Shown in pieces: positions 56,086 to 64,000 of a stretch of 64,000 bases of DNA. Position numbers and translations under genes: made by a program. A model generated the notes under the pieces. The model ran no database searches, was not told the origin of the DNA, and was given only the letters and a program-made list of their open reading frames with translations. Each line of letters starts with the position of its first letter. The first letter of the stretch is position 1. The stretch is from Sphingobacteriales bacterium (GTDB taxonomy: Bacteria; Bacteroidota; Bacteroidia; Sphingobacteriales; Sphingobacteriaceae): the NCBI GenBank assembly GCA_026390835.1, contig JAPLFD010000007.1:18324-82323 (forward strand), read 5' to 3'.

Positions 56086-58448
56086 TGTATTAAAACTGTT
56101 TGGCCTCTTTTACGAATAATAGATCCGTCTATTCCAATGCCCTCGGCTGTCCATACAAATGTATCGGGGCCTTGCTGAATTCCTCCATTAGTGCCATTCC
56201 AAAGCTTGGTTAAGTCGCTTGTTTCAAATACCATATGCCCCCAGCGGTTAAAAACTCTGAAATAGCTAAATTTGGTTATCCCCACAGCAAAAATATCTAG
56301 CAAATCATTGTGTCCATCGCCATTGGGTGTAAAGGCGCTAGGTACTTCAAAGTCCATTTTTCGTAGCACTCTTACTACAACTCTATCTACGGTTACACAA
56401 CCTGTTGTACTTTCAATAGTTACCGTGTAACTTATGGTTTCATTATGCTGAAAAACAGGGTTTGCGCTAAATGGATTACTTAATCCGGTACTTGGTACCC
56501 AGTTATACATAGTACCCAATGGCCTTGCTTGTAGCGGCACAGATTGGCTTGGCTTAGTGAGTATAACCGGATAGGTAATACCTGGAGTTGCAGCACTTAT
56601 TGTAATGGTTTTACGTACAATAGTCGCTAAAGCCGCACACGACATAGGTGTGGCCGTTAGTGATATTTCATAATTGCCAGCGTTCGGGTAGGTATGTATT
56701 GCCGAATTATTTGTGGATGCTGCAGTTCCATCGCCAAAATTCCATAGCCAATTTACAGGGCCGGCATTACTTAAGGTGCTTATATTGGTAAAATCGATTG
56801 GTTTCCCTGCACAACTTTGCGTAAAACTAAAATTCGGACTTGGTTTATCAGCTAGATCTAAGCGAATGGTTCTTTCGGAGTAATTACAAAGATTGCCATA
56901 TACCTTCACGGTATACTCACCCACATTTGCGGCTCCAAAATTCGGAATGCTTAAATTTGGTGTATTCGATTGATAGCCATTTGGCCCCGTCCATATATAA
57001 CTAATGCCACTTTCGCTTAGTGCCTGAACTGTTACCGTTGAGCCAGGACAATTCAGATTATTGAAATTACTCAGTTCTATAACAGTTTTCCCAAAATCAC
57101 TAAAATAGCCAAATCGGGTGGTAGAACCTTGGTCACCATGTATAATTCCCATGTGAAACTTGCCAAGGCTGTTCACAATTTGGGCATTTCCGCCGGCCGC
57201 CAAGTTGCTTAACGATACCGCAATACGAGCTACTTTCCAGGCTCCGGCAGTTCCAGGAACATCAATAAAGTTAGAAGCTTGAATGATGCTGGGGGAATTG
57301 TTAAAACTAAAACTACCAATTATGGCACTTGGTGCTAATATATTGACAAAGAAATCTTGTACTGTTGCCCGAGTTACACTTACCGAACTGGAACCATTGG
57401 TACGCATAGAAGGAATTACAGCCCCACCAACTTCGCAACCAAAGCCGCTTACTTGGAAAATGTGAGCTGCTTTACCGGTTTTAATGTAGGCAGAAGGGTC
57501 GCTAAGCAAGCCGGTGTAATACTCACCAGCGTTTAATGTGGCTACCAAGGTGTTGTTCACTCTTACCTCAGTTCCATTATCAATAGCAAAAACATAGTAA
57601 TAATCTGGGTTTACACCATAGAAATAGCCTTTAATCACTACAAATTCATTGCCGGCAATACAATCAGGTATCAATTGATCTCCGGCGGTATCGGCACATC
57701 CATAGCCCGGATAGTTTATAGAATCATCTTTTGTAGAGATGGCTATCGGCTTAGTTGATGTAACTACAGTACCTCCTGGGCGTTCATTTCCAACACCACT
57801 AGTACCCGCACAAGTATAGGTTTGGCCCTTGTTAAGCGTAATCGTAAAGGGGATATTCTTGGGGTAGCCCTGTAAGTCTTTTTTAGGAATGATGGTTACG
57901 CTGGTATTATCTTCTGTTGCCACTATGCTAAAGGTGCAGGTGTATGTAGGTGGGCCAGCACTACTAAATGCTTGTTGAAAAGGCAATGTAAATTTGGTCC
58001 CAAGAGCATTGGCGCCTTTTAAAGCATACATATCGCCATTAAGTTGGCTAGCAATATCGTAATAACACGAAATTGAAGATGAAGATTCAACTAAAATTCC
58101 TTTGTTAGTGATAGTATTAATTTCACTATTCTCCATTAAATTGATATAGCTCGTAAGATCGATAGATTGTGAGCTATTGGCATTCATATTTACCACAATA
58201 GGGGTAAAGCTTGGAGTGGCCGGTATGCTGATACGTACAGTTGCTGCAGTGTTATTTGCTGCAATTCTCAAAAAAATGGGCCTATCGCCATGGTTTTGTT
58301 GCAAATCGGGGGCAGCAAACCAAAAGTTCGTATCACTTTGCGCCCATACCAATTGAAGGTGCAACATGGCCAGAAAAAAAATGAGTAAGAATCGTTTCAC
58401 AATTGGTCTGATGGGTGTATCGTGTATAAAAATACAATTAATAATCAT
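56082..58448 (-). CDS. Large T9SS-sorted surface protein: IgGFc-binding-like domain, PKD domain, type B C-terminal domain
   Basis: A 788-residue exported protein. Signal segment RFLLIFFLAMLHLQLVWAQ, then an IgGFc-binding N-domain-like region (SDTNFWFAAPDLQQNHGDRP; GNEFVVIKGYFYGVNPDYYY), an Ig-like stretch (CPGSTVTVQALSESGISYIW), a PKD domain (PVNWLWNFGDGTAASTNNSA, YPNAGNYEISLTA) and the CHU_C/type B end (FEVPSAFTPNGDGHNDLLDI; YFRVFNRWGHMVFE). I chose the ATG at 58448; the frame stays open upstream to 58568, but that part reads through the tmRNA terminator and 3' end and is spurious. A GTG at 58400 would give a cleaner signal peptide. Overlaps the PorP/SprF gene by 4 bp. Confidence 0.82.
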   Translation of the reverse strand: MIINCIFIHDTPIRPIVKRFLLIFFLAMLHLQLVWAQSDTNFWFAAPDLQQNHGDRPIFLRIAANNTAATVRISIPATPSFTPIVVNMNANSSQSIDLTSYINLMENSEINTITNKGILVESSSSISCYYDIASQLNGDMYALKGANALGTKFTLPFQQAFSSAGPPTYTCTFSIVATEDNTSVTIIPKKDLQGYPKNIPFTITLNKGQTYTCAGTSGVGNERPGGTVVTSTKPIAISTKDDSINYPGYGCADTAGDQLIPDCIAGNEFVVIKGYFYGVNPDYYYVFAIDNGTEVRVNNTLVATLNAGEYYTGLLSDPSAYIKTGKAAHIFQVSGFGCEVGGAVIPSMRTNGSSSVSVTRATVQDFFVNILAPSAIIGSFSFNNSPSIIQASNFIDVPGTAGAWKVARIAVSLSNLAAGGNAQIVNSLGKFHMGIIHGDQGSTTRFGYFSDFGKTVIELSNFNNLNCPGSTVTVQALSESGISYIWTGPNGYQSNTPNLSIPNFGAANVGEYTVKVYGNLCNYSERTIRLDLADKPSPNFSFTQSCAGKPIDFTNISTLSNAGPVNWLWNFGDGTAASTNNSAIHTYPNAGNYEISLTATPMSCAALATIVRKTITISAATPGITYPVILTKPSQSVPLQARPLGTMYNWVPSTGLSNPFSANPVFQHNETISYTVTIESTTGCVTVDRVVVRVLRKMDFEVPSAFTPNGDGHNDLLDIFAVGITKFSYFRVFNRWGHMVFETSDLTKLWNGTNGGIQQGPDTFVWTAEGIGIDGSIIRKRGQTVLIQ

Positions 58449-58482
58449 ATTTAAGCAGTGCAAGGCATCATCCAGATTTCTG

Positions 58483-58521
58483 AAAAAAAACAAAGCCCCG
58501 ATACTGATCGAGGCTTTGTGT
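58483..58521 (-). terminator. Intrinsic terminator of tmRNA
   Basis: Minus-strand stem ACAAAGCCTCGAT / ATCGGGGCTTTGT (one wobble) followed by eight T, starting just after the tmRNA 3' end. Confidence 0.85.
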
Positions 58522-58526
58522 TTGTG

Positions 58527-58891
58527 TGGAGTCGGAGGGATTCGAACCCTCGTCCAAACATGGTGCAAATTACGCTTTCTACATGCTTAGCAATTCTTTA
58601 ATTGTAGAGAAGTGGAAGGTGAATCGCTTACCTATACCGGCTTCCTTAGGTGTTTTATTTCGCTCATTTATCACACCGCTAAACAAGCTAGTTCGGTAGT
58701 TCGATGCCTCTAATGCCTAACTTACCAAACAGAAGTTAAACGAGACAAAAGCTGATCTAATTCTAAATTAGGCAGCTAAGGCGTAATTGTTTTCGCCAAT
58801 TATAGGTTGAAAGTTCAGATTAAAGCGCTAGACTAACAATGCGCTGCATGCTTACATACTTACCGCCATCCTGTCAATTCCGGTCGACCCC
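58527..58891 (-). ncRNA. ssrA: Transfer-messenger RNA (tmRNA)
   Basis: Rescues stalled ribosomes. The 5' end GGGGTCG pairs with the 3' CGACTCC to form the acceptor stem (one G-T pair). The 3' T-arm GAGGGTTCGAATCCCTC is canonical. The 5' side carries ACCGGAATTGACAGGATGGC, the usual tmRNA start after the acceptor. The tag frame lies at 58768-58797: GGC GAA AAC AAT TAC GCC TTA GCT GCC TAA, giving GENNYALAA. CCA is not encoded (ACA follows the stem). Length is about 365 nt, normal. A good terminator follows. Confidence 0.95.
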
Positions 58892-58940
58892 ATATGTAGG
58901 TACAAAGATACGAAGAAAAGAGCCGATTGTTGTTGAAAAC

Positions 58941-60140
58941 TTACGAAATACGTCCCGGATATACTTTTAGAGCTTCGTTTAAGCAATCCATGGCTAGATT
59001 TAAATCTGTGGTGTTTAACACATATGCCATACGCACTTCTTGCTTGCCGGCGCCAGGTGTACTATAAAAACCTGTAGCCGGAGCAAACATTACGGTTTGG
59101 TTTTGATAACTAAAATCTGAAAGTATCCATTGACAAAAGGCATCGGCATCATCAATAGGTAATTGGGCAACAACATAAAAGGCACCACCTGGATTGGGAC
59201 AAAAAACCCCTTCCATCTTATTTAATCTGTTTACCAATACATCTCTGCGGGCGGTATATTCTTTAGTAACGGCTTCGAAATATGAATCGGGTGTGTTGAT
59301 GGCTGCTTCGCCAGCTATTTGCGAAACCATGGCCGGACTTAATCTGGCTTGAGCAAATTTTAATGCCGCAGCCATTACTGCTTTGTTTTTGGTAATTAAA
59401 CAACCCAAACGGGCTCCACAGGCACTGTAGCGTTTCGATACGGTGTCTAGCACGATTACATTTTCTTCTAATCCGCTTAAATGCATGGGCGAAATAAATT
59501 CGCGGCCATCGTAGCAAAATTCGCGGTAGGCTTCATCCGAAAACAAATACAAATCGTGTTTTAAGCACAAAGCCTTTAAAGCGGCTAGCTCTTCTTTAGA
59601 GTATAAATAGCCGGTGGGGTTATTGGGATTGCAAATAATTATGGCTTTTGTTTTTGACGTAATTACTTTTTCGAACTCGGTAATAGCAGGTAAGGCAAAA
59701 CCATTTTCAATATGCGATAAAATAGGTTTCACCACTACATCGCTCATGCAGGCAAAGCCATTGTAATTGGCATAAAAAGGCTCTGGAATAATGATTTCAT
59801 CACCCGGGTTTAAGCAGGTTTGCATGGCAATGGTTATGGCTTCGGAGCCTCCATTGGTTACCAAAATATCTTCTGCTTTTATTGAATAATTAAGTTTATT
59901 GTAGTATTCGGCTAATTTCTTGCGGTACGAAGCCGTGCCTTCAGAAGCGGTATAGGCCCACACCTTTTCATCGAAATTTTTGATGGCATTAAGCATTAAT
60001 ACCGGTGTTTCAATATCGGGCTGACCAATATTTAAATGAAATACTTTTTTGCCGGCAGCTTTAGCCGCTTCGGCAAATGGGCTTAATTTACGAATAGGAG
60101 AAGCAGGCATTTGCTCTCCTTTGAGAGATATGGTAGGCAT
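58941..60140 (-). CDS. Class I PLP-dependent aminotransferase (aspartate aminotransferase-like)
   Basis: A 399-residue cytoplasmic fold-type I aminotransferase. MPASPIRKLSPFAEAAKAAG leads into LNIGQPDIETP. TNGGSEAITIAMQTCLNPGD binds PLP phosphate, ICNPNNPTGYLYSKEE carries the Asn-Pro pair, FSDEAYREFCYDG the Asp-x-x-Tyr, the PLP lysine is in VLDTVSKRYSACGARLG and the substrate arginine in EVRMAYVL near the end. Asp/aromatic/Ala donor specificity is not resolved. The ATG at 60140 is chosen; an in-frame ATG 33 bp upstream would start inside the preceding terminator. Confidence 0.9.
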   Translation of the reverse strand: MPTISLKGEQMPASPIRKLSPFAEAAKAAGKKVFHLNIGQPDIETPVLMLNAIKNFDEKVWAYTASEGTASYRKKLAEYYNKLNYSIKAEDILVTNGGSEAITIAMQTCLNPGDEIIIPEPFYANYNGFACMSDVVVKPILSHIENGFALPAITEFEKVITSKTKAIIICNPNNPTGYLYSKEELAALKALCLKHDLYLFSDEAYREFCYDGREFISPMHLSGLEENVIVLDTVSKRYSACGARLGCLITKNKAVMAAALKFAQARLSPAMVSQIAGEAAINTPDSYFEAVTKEYTARRDVLVNRLNKMEGVFCPNPGGAFYVVAQLPIDDADAFCQWILSDFSYQNQTVMFAPATGFYSTPGAGKQEVRMAYVLNTTDLNLAMDCLNEALKVYPGRIS

Positions 60141-60152
60141 GTCCCAAAAATA

Positions 60153-60184
60153 CAAAAACCCCGCTGTTTCCAACGAGGTTTTTA
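60153..60184 (-). terminator. Intrinsic terminator after the DUF1573 gene
   Basis: Minus-strand stem AAAACCTCG / CGGGGTTTT (one mismatch) with a 10-base loop and a T run, placed between the DUF1573 stop and the aminotransferase start. Confidence 0.65.
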
Positions 60185-60205
60185 AAAGATGTTTTTATAT
60201 AAAGT

Positions 60206-60601
60206 TTATTGTTTTGGCGCTGTAGCCAATACTTCACCTTTAATGTATAGCATTTTGACTGGTGTTTTAGCATTTGATTTCACCGTAATTGCTTTGCTGA
60301 AAGGCATAACCGCAGCAGCATTGTAGGTAACGGTAATTACACCACTTTCTCCCTTTTTAACCGGTGTAGAAGTGAATTTAGGTACGGTACAACCACAAGT
60401 AGATTCTACATTGGTAATAATAATAGGCGCCGCACCTGTATTGGTGAATTTAAAATCTACGGTAACTGGTTTTCCTTGAGCAATTTTACCGAAATCGTAA
60501 GTTTCTTTATCAAATTTAAATTCAGCTTCTTGCTGAAATTTCATGGCACTTAATCCTACAAACAAGGTTGCAAGAGTAAATAAAAAGACTATTTTTTTCA
60601 T
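60206..60601 (-). CDS. DUF1573 domain exported protein
   Basis: A 131-residue exported protein (signal to LFVGLSAMKFQQ, about 1-22) made almost entirely of one DUF1573 domain: FKFDKETYDFGKIAQGKPVT, FKFTNTGAAPIIITNVESTC then GCTVPKF, GVITVTYNAAAVMPFSKAIT. This is an immunoglobulin-like (ASPM/SPD-2/Hydin type) fold with a conserved CGC motif, very common in Bacteroidetes, function unknown. It is divergent from the E1 alpha/beta gene, and the 129-bp gap holds a -7 box for each side. Confidence 0.9.
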   Translation of the reverse strand: MKKIVFLFTLATLFVGLSAMKFQQEAEFKFDKETYDFGKIAQGKPVTVDFKFTNTGAAPIIITNVESTCGCTVPKFTSTPVKKGESGVITVTYNAAAVMPFSKAITVKSNAKTPVKMLYIKGEVLATAPKQ

Positions 60602-60621
60602 GTGTTTGAATTTTATCTACA

Positions 60622-60629
60622 CAAATATA
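60622..60629 (-). promoter_or_regulatory. Candidate -7 promoter box for the DUF1573 gene
   Basis: Minus-strand TATATTTG matches TAnnTTTG about 20 bp upstream of the DUF1573 ATG. Confidence 0.45.
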
Positions 60630-60704
60630 AACTATTTAGACTATTCTGTAAAAGGTTTTTAACAAACCTTATAACGCTGCAACTTCGTATAGCGTATATT
60701 TTCT

Positions 60705-60712
60705 TATTTTTG
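60705..60712 (+). promoter_or_regulatory. Candidate -7 promoter box for the E1 alpha/beta gene
   Basis: TATTTTTG matches TAnnTTTG and ends 18 bp before the ATG at 60731; this placement supports that start over upstream in-frame codons. Confidence 0.45.
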
Positions 60713-60730
60713 TGCAATTTAAAAACCAAT

Positions 60731-63148
60731 ATGTCAGCACTAAACCATACCGAAACCACAGCTTTTGATGCTTCAGAGCTTAGTTTTGAGGACTTTAAGC
60801 AGGTAGTTATTCAGGATTATAAACTAGCTTACGAAAGCCGTCAGGCCAGTTTATTGGGAAGAAAAGAAGTGCTTACCGGCAAAGCTAAGTTTGGTATTTT
60901 TGGTGATGGTAAAGAGGTAGCTCAATTGGCTATGGCTAAGGCATTTAAAGCCGGCGATTGGCGTTCGGGCTATTACCGAGATCAAACCTTTATGTTCGCT
61001 ACCGGTATGTTAAGCATTACCGAGTTCTTTGCGCAATTGTATGCCAACCCCGATGTGCTGGCAGAGCCGGCTTCGGCAGGCCGTCAAATGAACGGACACT
61101 TTGCTACCCGTACTTTACAAGATGATGGCTCTTGGAAAGATTTAACAACTATAAAAAATTGTTCGGCCGATATATCGCCCACAGGTGGCCAAATGGCCCG
61201 TTTGGTGGGTTTGGCGTATGCTTCTAAATTATACCGTCAAAATCAAGAATTAGGCTATTTAAAAAACTTCTCGGTACAAGGCAACGAAGTTGCTTTCGGC
61301 ACTATTGGCAACGCCTCTAGCTCCGAAGGCGTGTTTTTTGAAGCCATGAATGCTGCGGGTGTATTGCAAATTCCTATGGCCGTTTCTGTATGGGACGATG
61401 CCTACGGCATTTCTGTTCCGGCCGAATTTCAAACTACAAAACAAGATATTTCAGAAATATTAAAAGGTTTTCAGCGTGATGCCAAAGGCGAAGGCTTTGA
61501 AATTTATAAAGTAAAAGGCTGGGATTATCCTGCGTTATGCCAAGTATATCAGGAAGCCATTGCTACCTGCCGAGCCGAGCATGTGCCTACTTTAATTCAC
61601 GTAACCGAACTTACGCAACCCCAAGGTCATTCTACTTCGGGTTCGCACGAACGTTATAAATCTGCCGATCGGTTGGCTTGGGAACAAGAATACGATTGTT
61701 TGGTGCAAATGCGTAAATGGATGCTCGAAGCAGCCATGAGTAGCGAAACTGAACTTACGGCATTAGAAGAAACGGCTAAAAACTATGTCCGTGAATGTCA
61801 GAAAAAGGCCTTGGCCGATTTTTTAAGTGCCATACAAGCCGAAGCCAATGACGCTATTGCCCTCTTGCAATCTACGCAGATGCCGGAAGTGGTTTCTTTG
61901 GCAGAAACTTTAGCAAAAACCAGCGAAGTTTCTCGTAAAGAGGTTTACCAAGCAGTGCGTAAGTCTATTCGTATATTACGGGCGGTACAAAGCCCTGCCA
62001 AAACAGACTTGCTGAATTGGTATAGCCAACAACAAGTAAAAATGGCAGATGCCTATAATTCTAAATTATTTACTGAAACAAGCCAAAGTCCTGAAAAAGT
62101 GCCGTCTGTAGCCATTGAATTTGCTTCTGATGCTCCACTATTGGATGGACGTGAAATTTTAAATGCGTGTTTTGATGCTCATTTTAATCGCGATCCGAGA
62201 GTTTTGGCTTTTGGAGAAGATGTAGGTAAAATTGGCGATGTAAACCAAGGCTTTGCCGGTTTGCAAGAAAAATACGGCGATTTGCGCATCACCGACACCG
62301 GTATTCGTGAAATGACTATTATTGGCCAAGGTATTGGTTTAGCCATGCGTGGCTTAAAACCTATTGCCGAAATTCAATATTTAGATTATTTATTATTTGC
62401 CTTAAACATTGTGAGCGATGATTTGGCTACGGTAAGTTACCGTACCAAAGCCGGCCAAAAAGCGCCCTTACTAATTCGCACCCGTGGACACCGCTTAGAA
62501 GGGGTGTGGCATTCGGGTTCGCCAATGGGCATGATTGTAAACTCTTTACGGGGCGTTCACGTATGTGTGCCTAGAAATATGACCCAAGCGGCTGGTATGT
62601 ATAATGTATTGCTTCGTGGCGATGAGCCTGCTTTGGTGGTAGAATGCTTAAATGGCTATCGTTTAAAAGAAAAATTGCCTCAAAATATTAGTGATTTTAC
62701 GGTTCCACTGGGTTCCGCCGAAATTATACGTGAAGGGAAAGATGTCACTATTGTTTCTTACGGCTCTACGCTGCGTATTGTGCAAGAAGCCGCAGAAGAG
62801 TTGGAGAAATTAGGCATTTCGATAGAAATTGTGGATCCACAAACCTTATTGCCTTTTGATATACACGGAATTTGTGCGCAGTCGCTTAAAAAAACCTCTA
62901 AATTATTGGTGGTTGACGAAGATGTACCGGGCGGTGCATCGGCATACATCTTGCAACAAGTGCTCGAAAATCAGAAAGGCTATTATTATTTAGATGGTCA
63001 ACCGAAAACCCTAACCGCAAAAGCACATCGTACGCCCTATGGTTCTGATGGCGATTATTTTACCAAGCCTTCGGTAGAAGATGTGGTAGAAACGGTATAT
63101 GCCATGATGCACGATAGCAAACCGAATCAGTTTCCTGCCATATTTTAA
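60731..63148 (+). CDS. Fused alpha/beta E1 component of a branched-chain-type 2-oxoacid dehydrogenase
   Basis: An 805-residue ThDP enzyme that decarboxylates 2-oxoacids (probably 2-oxoisovalerate family) and passes the acyl group to a lipoyl E2. The alpha half (about 1-430) has [33 protein letters not shown] and the region corresponding to the ThDP site [20 protein letters not shown]. The beta half (from about 470) has [60 protein letters not shown] and [20 protein letters not shown]. The fusion is common in Bacteroidetes. Start ATG 60731 is chosen because the upstream in-frame extension is AT-rich leader containing a -7 box. No E2 or E3 gene is in the window. Confidence 0.9.
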   Translation: MSALNHTETTAFDASELSFEDFKQVVIQDYKLAYESRQASLLGRKEVLTGKAKFGIFGDGKEVAQLAMAKAFKAGDWRSGYYRDQTFMFATGMLSITEFFAQLYANPDVLAEPASAGRQMNGHFATRTLQDDGSWKDLTTIKNCSADISPTGGQMARLVGLAYASKLYRQNQELGYLKNFSVQGNEVAFGTIGNASSSEGVFFEAMNAAGVLQIPMAVSVWDDAYGISVPAEFQTTKQDISEILKGFQRDAKGEGFEIYKVKGWDYPALCQVYQEAIATCRAEHVPTLIHVTELTQPQGHSTSGSHERYKSADRLAWEQEYDCLVQMRKWMLEAAMSSETELTALEETAKNYVRECQKKALADFLSAIQAEANDAIALLQSTQMPEVVSLAETLAKTSEVSRKEVYQAVRKSIRILRAVQSPAKTDLLNWYSQQQVKMADAYNSKLFTETSQSPEKVPSVAIEFASDAPLLDGREILNACFDAHFNRDPRVLAFGEDVGKIGDVNQGFAGLQEKYGDLRITDTGIREMTIIGQGIGLAMRGLKPIAEIQYLDYLLFALNIVSDDLATVSYRTKAGQKAPLLIRTRGHRLEGVWHSGSPMGMIVNSLRGVHVCVPRNMTQAAGMYNVLLRGDEPALVVECLNGYRLKEKLPQNISDFTVPLGSAEIIREGKDVTIVSYGSTLRIVQEAAEELEKLGISIEIVDPQTLLPFDIHGICAQSLKKTSKLLVVDEDVPGGASAYILQQVLENQKGYYYLDGQPKTLTAKAHRTPYGSDGDYFTKPSVEDVVETVYAMMHDSKPNQFPAIF

Positions 63149-64000
63149 ATCTTAGCTGTTTTATTGCGTAAGTAGTGGTCGGCTAGTACTAAGGCAGCCA
63201 TGGCCTCTACAATGGCTACTGCTCTCGGCACCACACAAGGGTCGTGGCGGCCTTTGCCTAAAACAGCAACTTCTTCGCCGGCTTTATTTACACTGGTTTG
63301 TGCTTGCATAATGGTGGCTACAGGCTTAAATCCAACTCGGAAATTAATTTCCATTCCGTTAGTGATACCACCTTGAATGCCTCCCGAAAAGTTGGTGAGA
63401 GTATGTGCTTTTTCGTTAGATGCAGTTACAAAGGCATCGTTGTGCTCCGAGCCTTTCATGCGGGTTCCATCGAAACCAGAACCATATTCAAAACCATGAA
63501 CGGCATTGATGCTCAGCATAGCTTTGCCTAAATCGGCATGGATTTTATCAAAAACGGGTTCACCCAAACCCGCCGGGCAATTGCGAATAATCGCCGAAAT
63601 TTTTCCGCCAATAGTATCGCCATCTTTACGAATAGTTTCAATGCAGCTAATCATTTCTTTAGCCGTGGCTGGGTCTACACAACGTATGGGTGTTGCTTCT
63701 CGTTGTTTGGTTAATAGGGCAATCGATTCGTTGCCGAGTCCGGGTGCTTCTATGTCTCCAACGGCCGATACTTGTGCAAAAATTTCGATTCCAGCTTGGG
63801 CTAAAAGTAATTTGGCAATAGCTCCTGCGGCTACTCGAGCTGCGGTTTCTCTTGCCGATGAACGGCCGCCACCACGATAATCGCGGTGACCGTATTTGGC
63901 GTCGTAAGTATAGTCGGCATGCGACGGACGATAGGCATCTTGGATGTGGCTATAATCGGCCGAACGTTGATCTTCATTGGGAATGAGTAAACAAATGGGC
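63145..64000 (-). CDS. aroC: Chorismate synthase, C-terminal part (5' truncated by window)
   Basis: Converts 5-enolpyruvylshikimate-3-phosphate to chorismate using reduced FMN. The frame is open to the window edge, so the N-terminus is missing; about 284 residues are visible. Motifs from the window edge inward: [20 protein letters not shown] with [18 protein letters not shown] (chorismate synthase signature 2 region), [40 protein letters not shown], and the end [40 protein letters not shown]. The stop codon overlaps the convergent E1 gene end by 4 bp. Confidence 0.95.
   Translation of the reverse strand, partial: PICLLIPNEDQRSADYSHIQDAYRPSHADYTYDAKYGHRDYRGGGRSSARETAARVAAGAIAKLLLAQAGIEIFAQVSAVGDIEAPGLGNESIALLTKQREATPIRCVDPATAKEMISCIETIRKDGDTIGGKISAIIRNCPAGLGEPVFDKIHADLGKAMLSINAVHGFEYGSGFDGTRMKGSEHNDAFVTASNEKAHTLTNFSGGIQGGITNGMEINFRVGFKPVATIMQAQTSVNKAGEEVAVLGKGRHDPCVVPRAVAIVEAMAALVLADHYLRNKTAKI

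Noticed and set aside
58531..58560. tRNA-like T-arm (GGGTTCGAATCCC on the minus strand)
   Set aside because: It is the 3' tRNA-like domain of the tmRNA; no separate tRNA cloverleaf fits.
60602..60730. N-terminal extension of the E1 alpha/beta frame
   Set aside because: It spans AT-rich promoter DNA with a -7 box and yields a hydrophobic, non-family sequence.

Overview
The window is a chromosomal segment from a member of the Bacteroidota (Bacteroidetes). The evidence is a SusC/SusD/SusE outer-membrane carbohydrate system, type IX secretion (T9SS) proteins (two PorP/SprF-family proteins and two proteins with a gliding-motility-type C-terminal sorting domain), a tmRNA whose tag reads GENNYALAA, TAnnTTTG-type -7 promoter boxes, lineage-restricted families (DUF4290, DUF3822, DUF2911) and low-GC, AT-rich intergenic DNA. 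The finer taxonomic position cannot be fixed from sequence reading alone; a sphingobacterial or chitinophagal relative is plausible.

Layout. 1-4610: the clpX 3' end, AMP nucleosidase, a cysteine synthase/CBS-type enzyme, a small membrane protein, murA and its DUF4290 neighbour. 4902-8369: a four-gene operon with TAATG stop/start overlaps, encoding a collagen-like secreted protein, a short T9SS cargo-type protein, a PorP/SprF protein and a receiver-only response regulator. 8359-12567: UvrD helicase, a TPR/membrane sensor with a histidine-containing dimerisation segment but no ATPase domain, and a divergent 48-residue lipoprotein. 12697-27201: housekeeping genes (M20 peptidase, DUF255 thioredoxin-like protein, SlyD-like FKBP, ABC-F protein, ClpB, pyrE, NUDIX, coaD, rsmD, DUF3822, RecD-like helicase) plus an alpha/beta hydrolase that lacks its catalytic serine. 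27200-30800: an accessory stretch with an esterase lipoprotein bracketed by inverted repeats, a 12-copy 21-bp tandem array, a composite dispersed repeat, and DUF2911, DinB-like and DUF6624 genes.

30982-49716 is a starch/maltodextrin utilisation locus in two convergent halves. The plus-strand operon carries three GH13 enzymes, a GH65 phosphorylase, beta-phosphoglucomutase, an SDR, an SLC45-like sugar transporter and a proline-iminopeptidase-like lipoprotein. The minus-strand operon is susC-susD-susE. A plausible flow is: SusCDE and the surface GH13 lipoprotein bind, cut and import glucans; periplasmic GH13 enzymes trim them; the transporter brings maltose into the cytoplasm; GH65 phosphorolysis yields glucose and beta-glucose-1-phosphate; PgmB gives glucose-6-phosphate. 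No SusR-like regulator lies in the window. A second copy of the composite repeat sits at the convergence point, inverted relative to the first.

50138-55061 is a candidate O-acylation module: a glucosaminidase-domain protein, a secreted esterase, an MBOAT acyltransferase and two SGNH proteins. 55093-58448 is a PorP/SprF protein paired with a large IgGFc-binding/PKD/T9SS-sorted protein. Then follow tmRNA, an aminotransferase, a DUF1573 protein, a fused E1 alpha/beta 2-oxoacid dehydrogenase and the 3' end of aroC, which runs off the window. All domain assignments are from reading motifs by eye; no database search was run.
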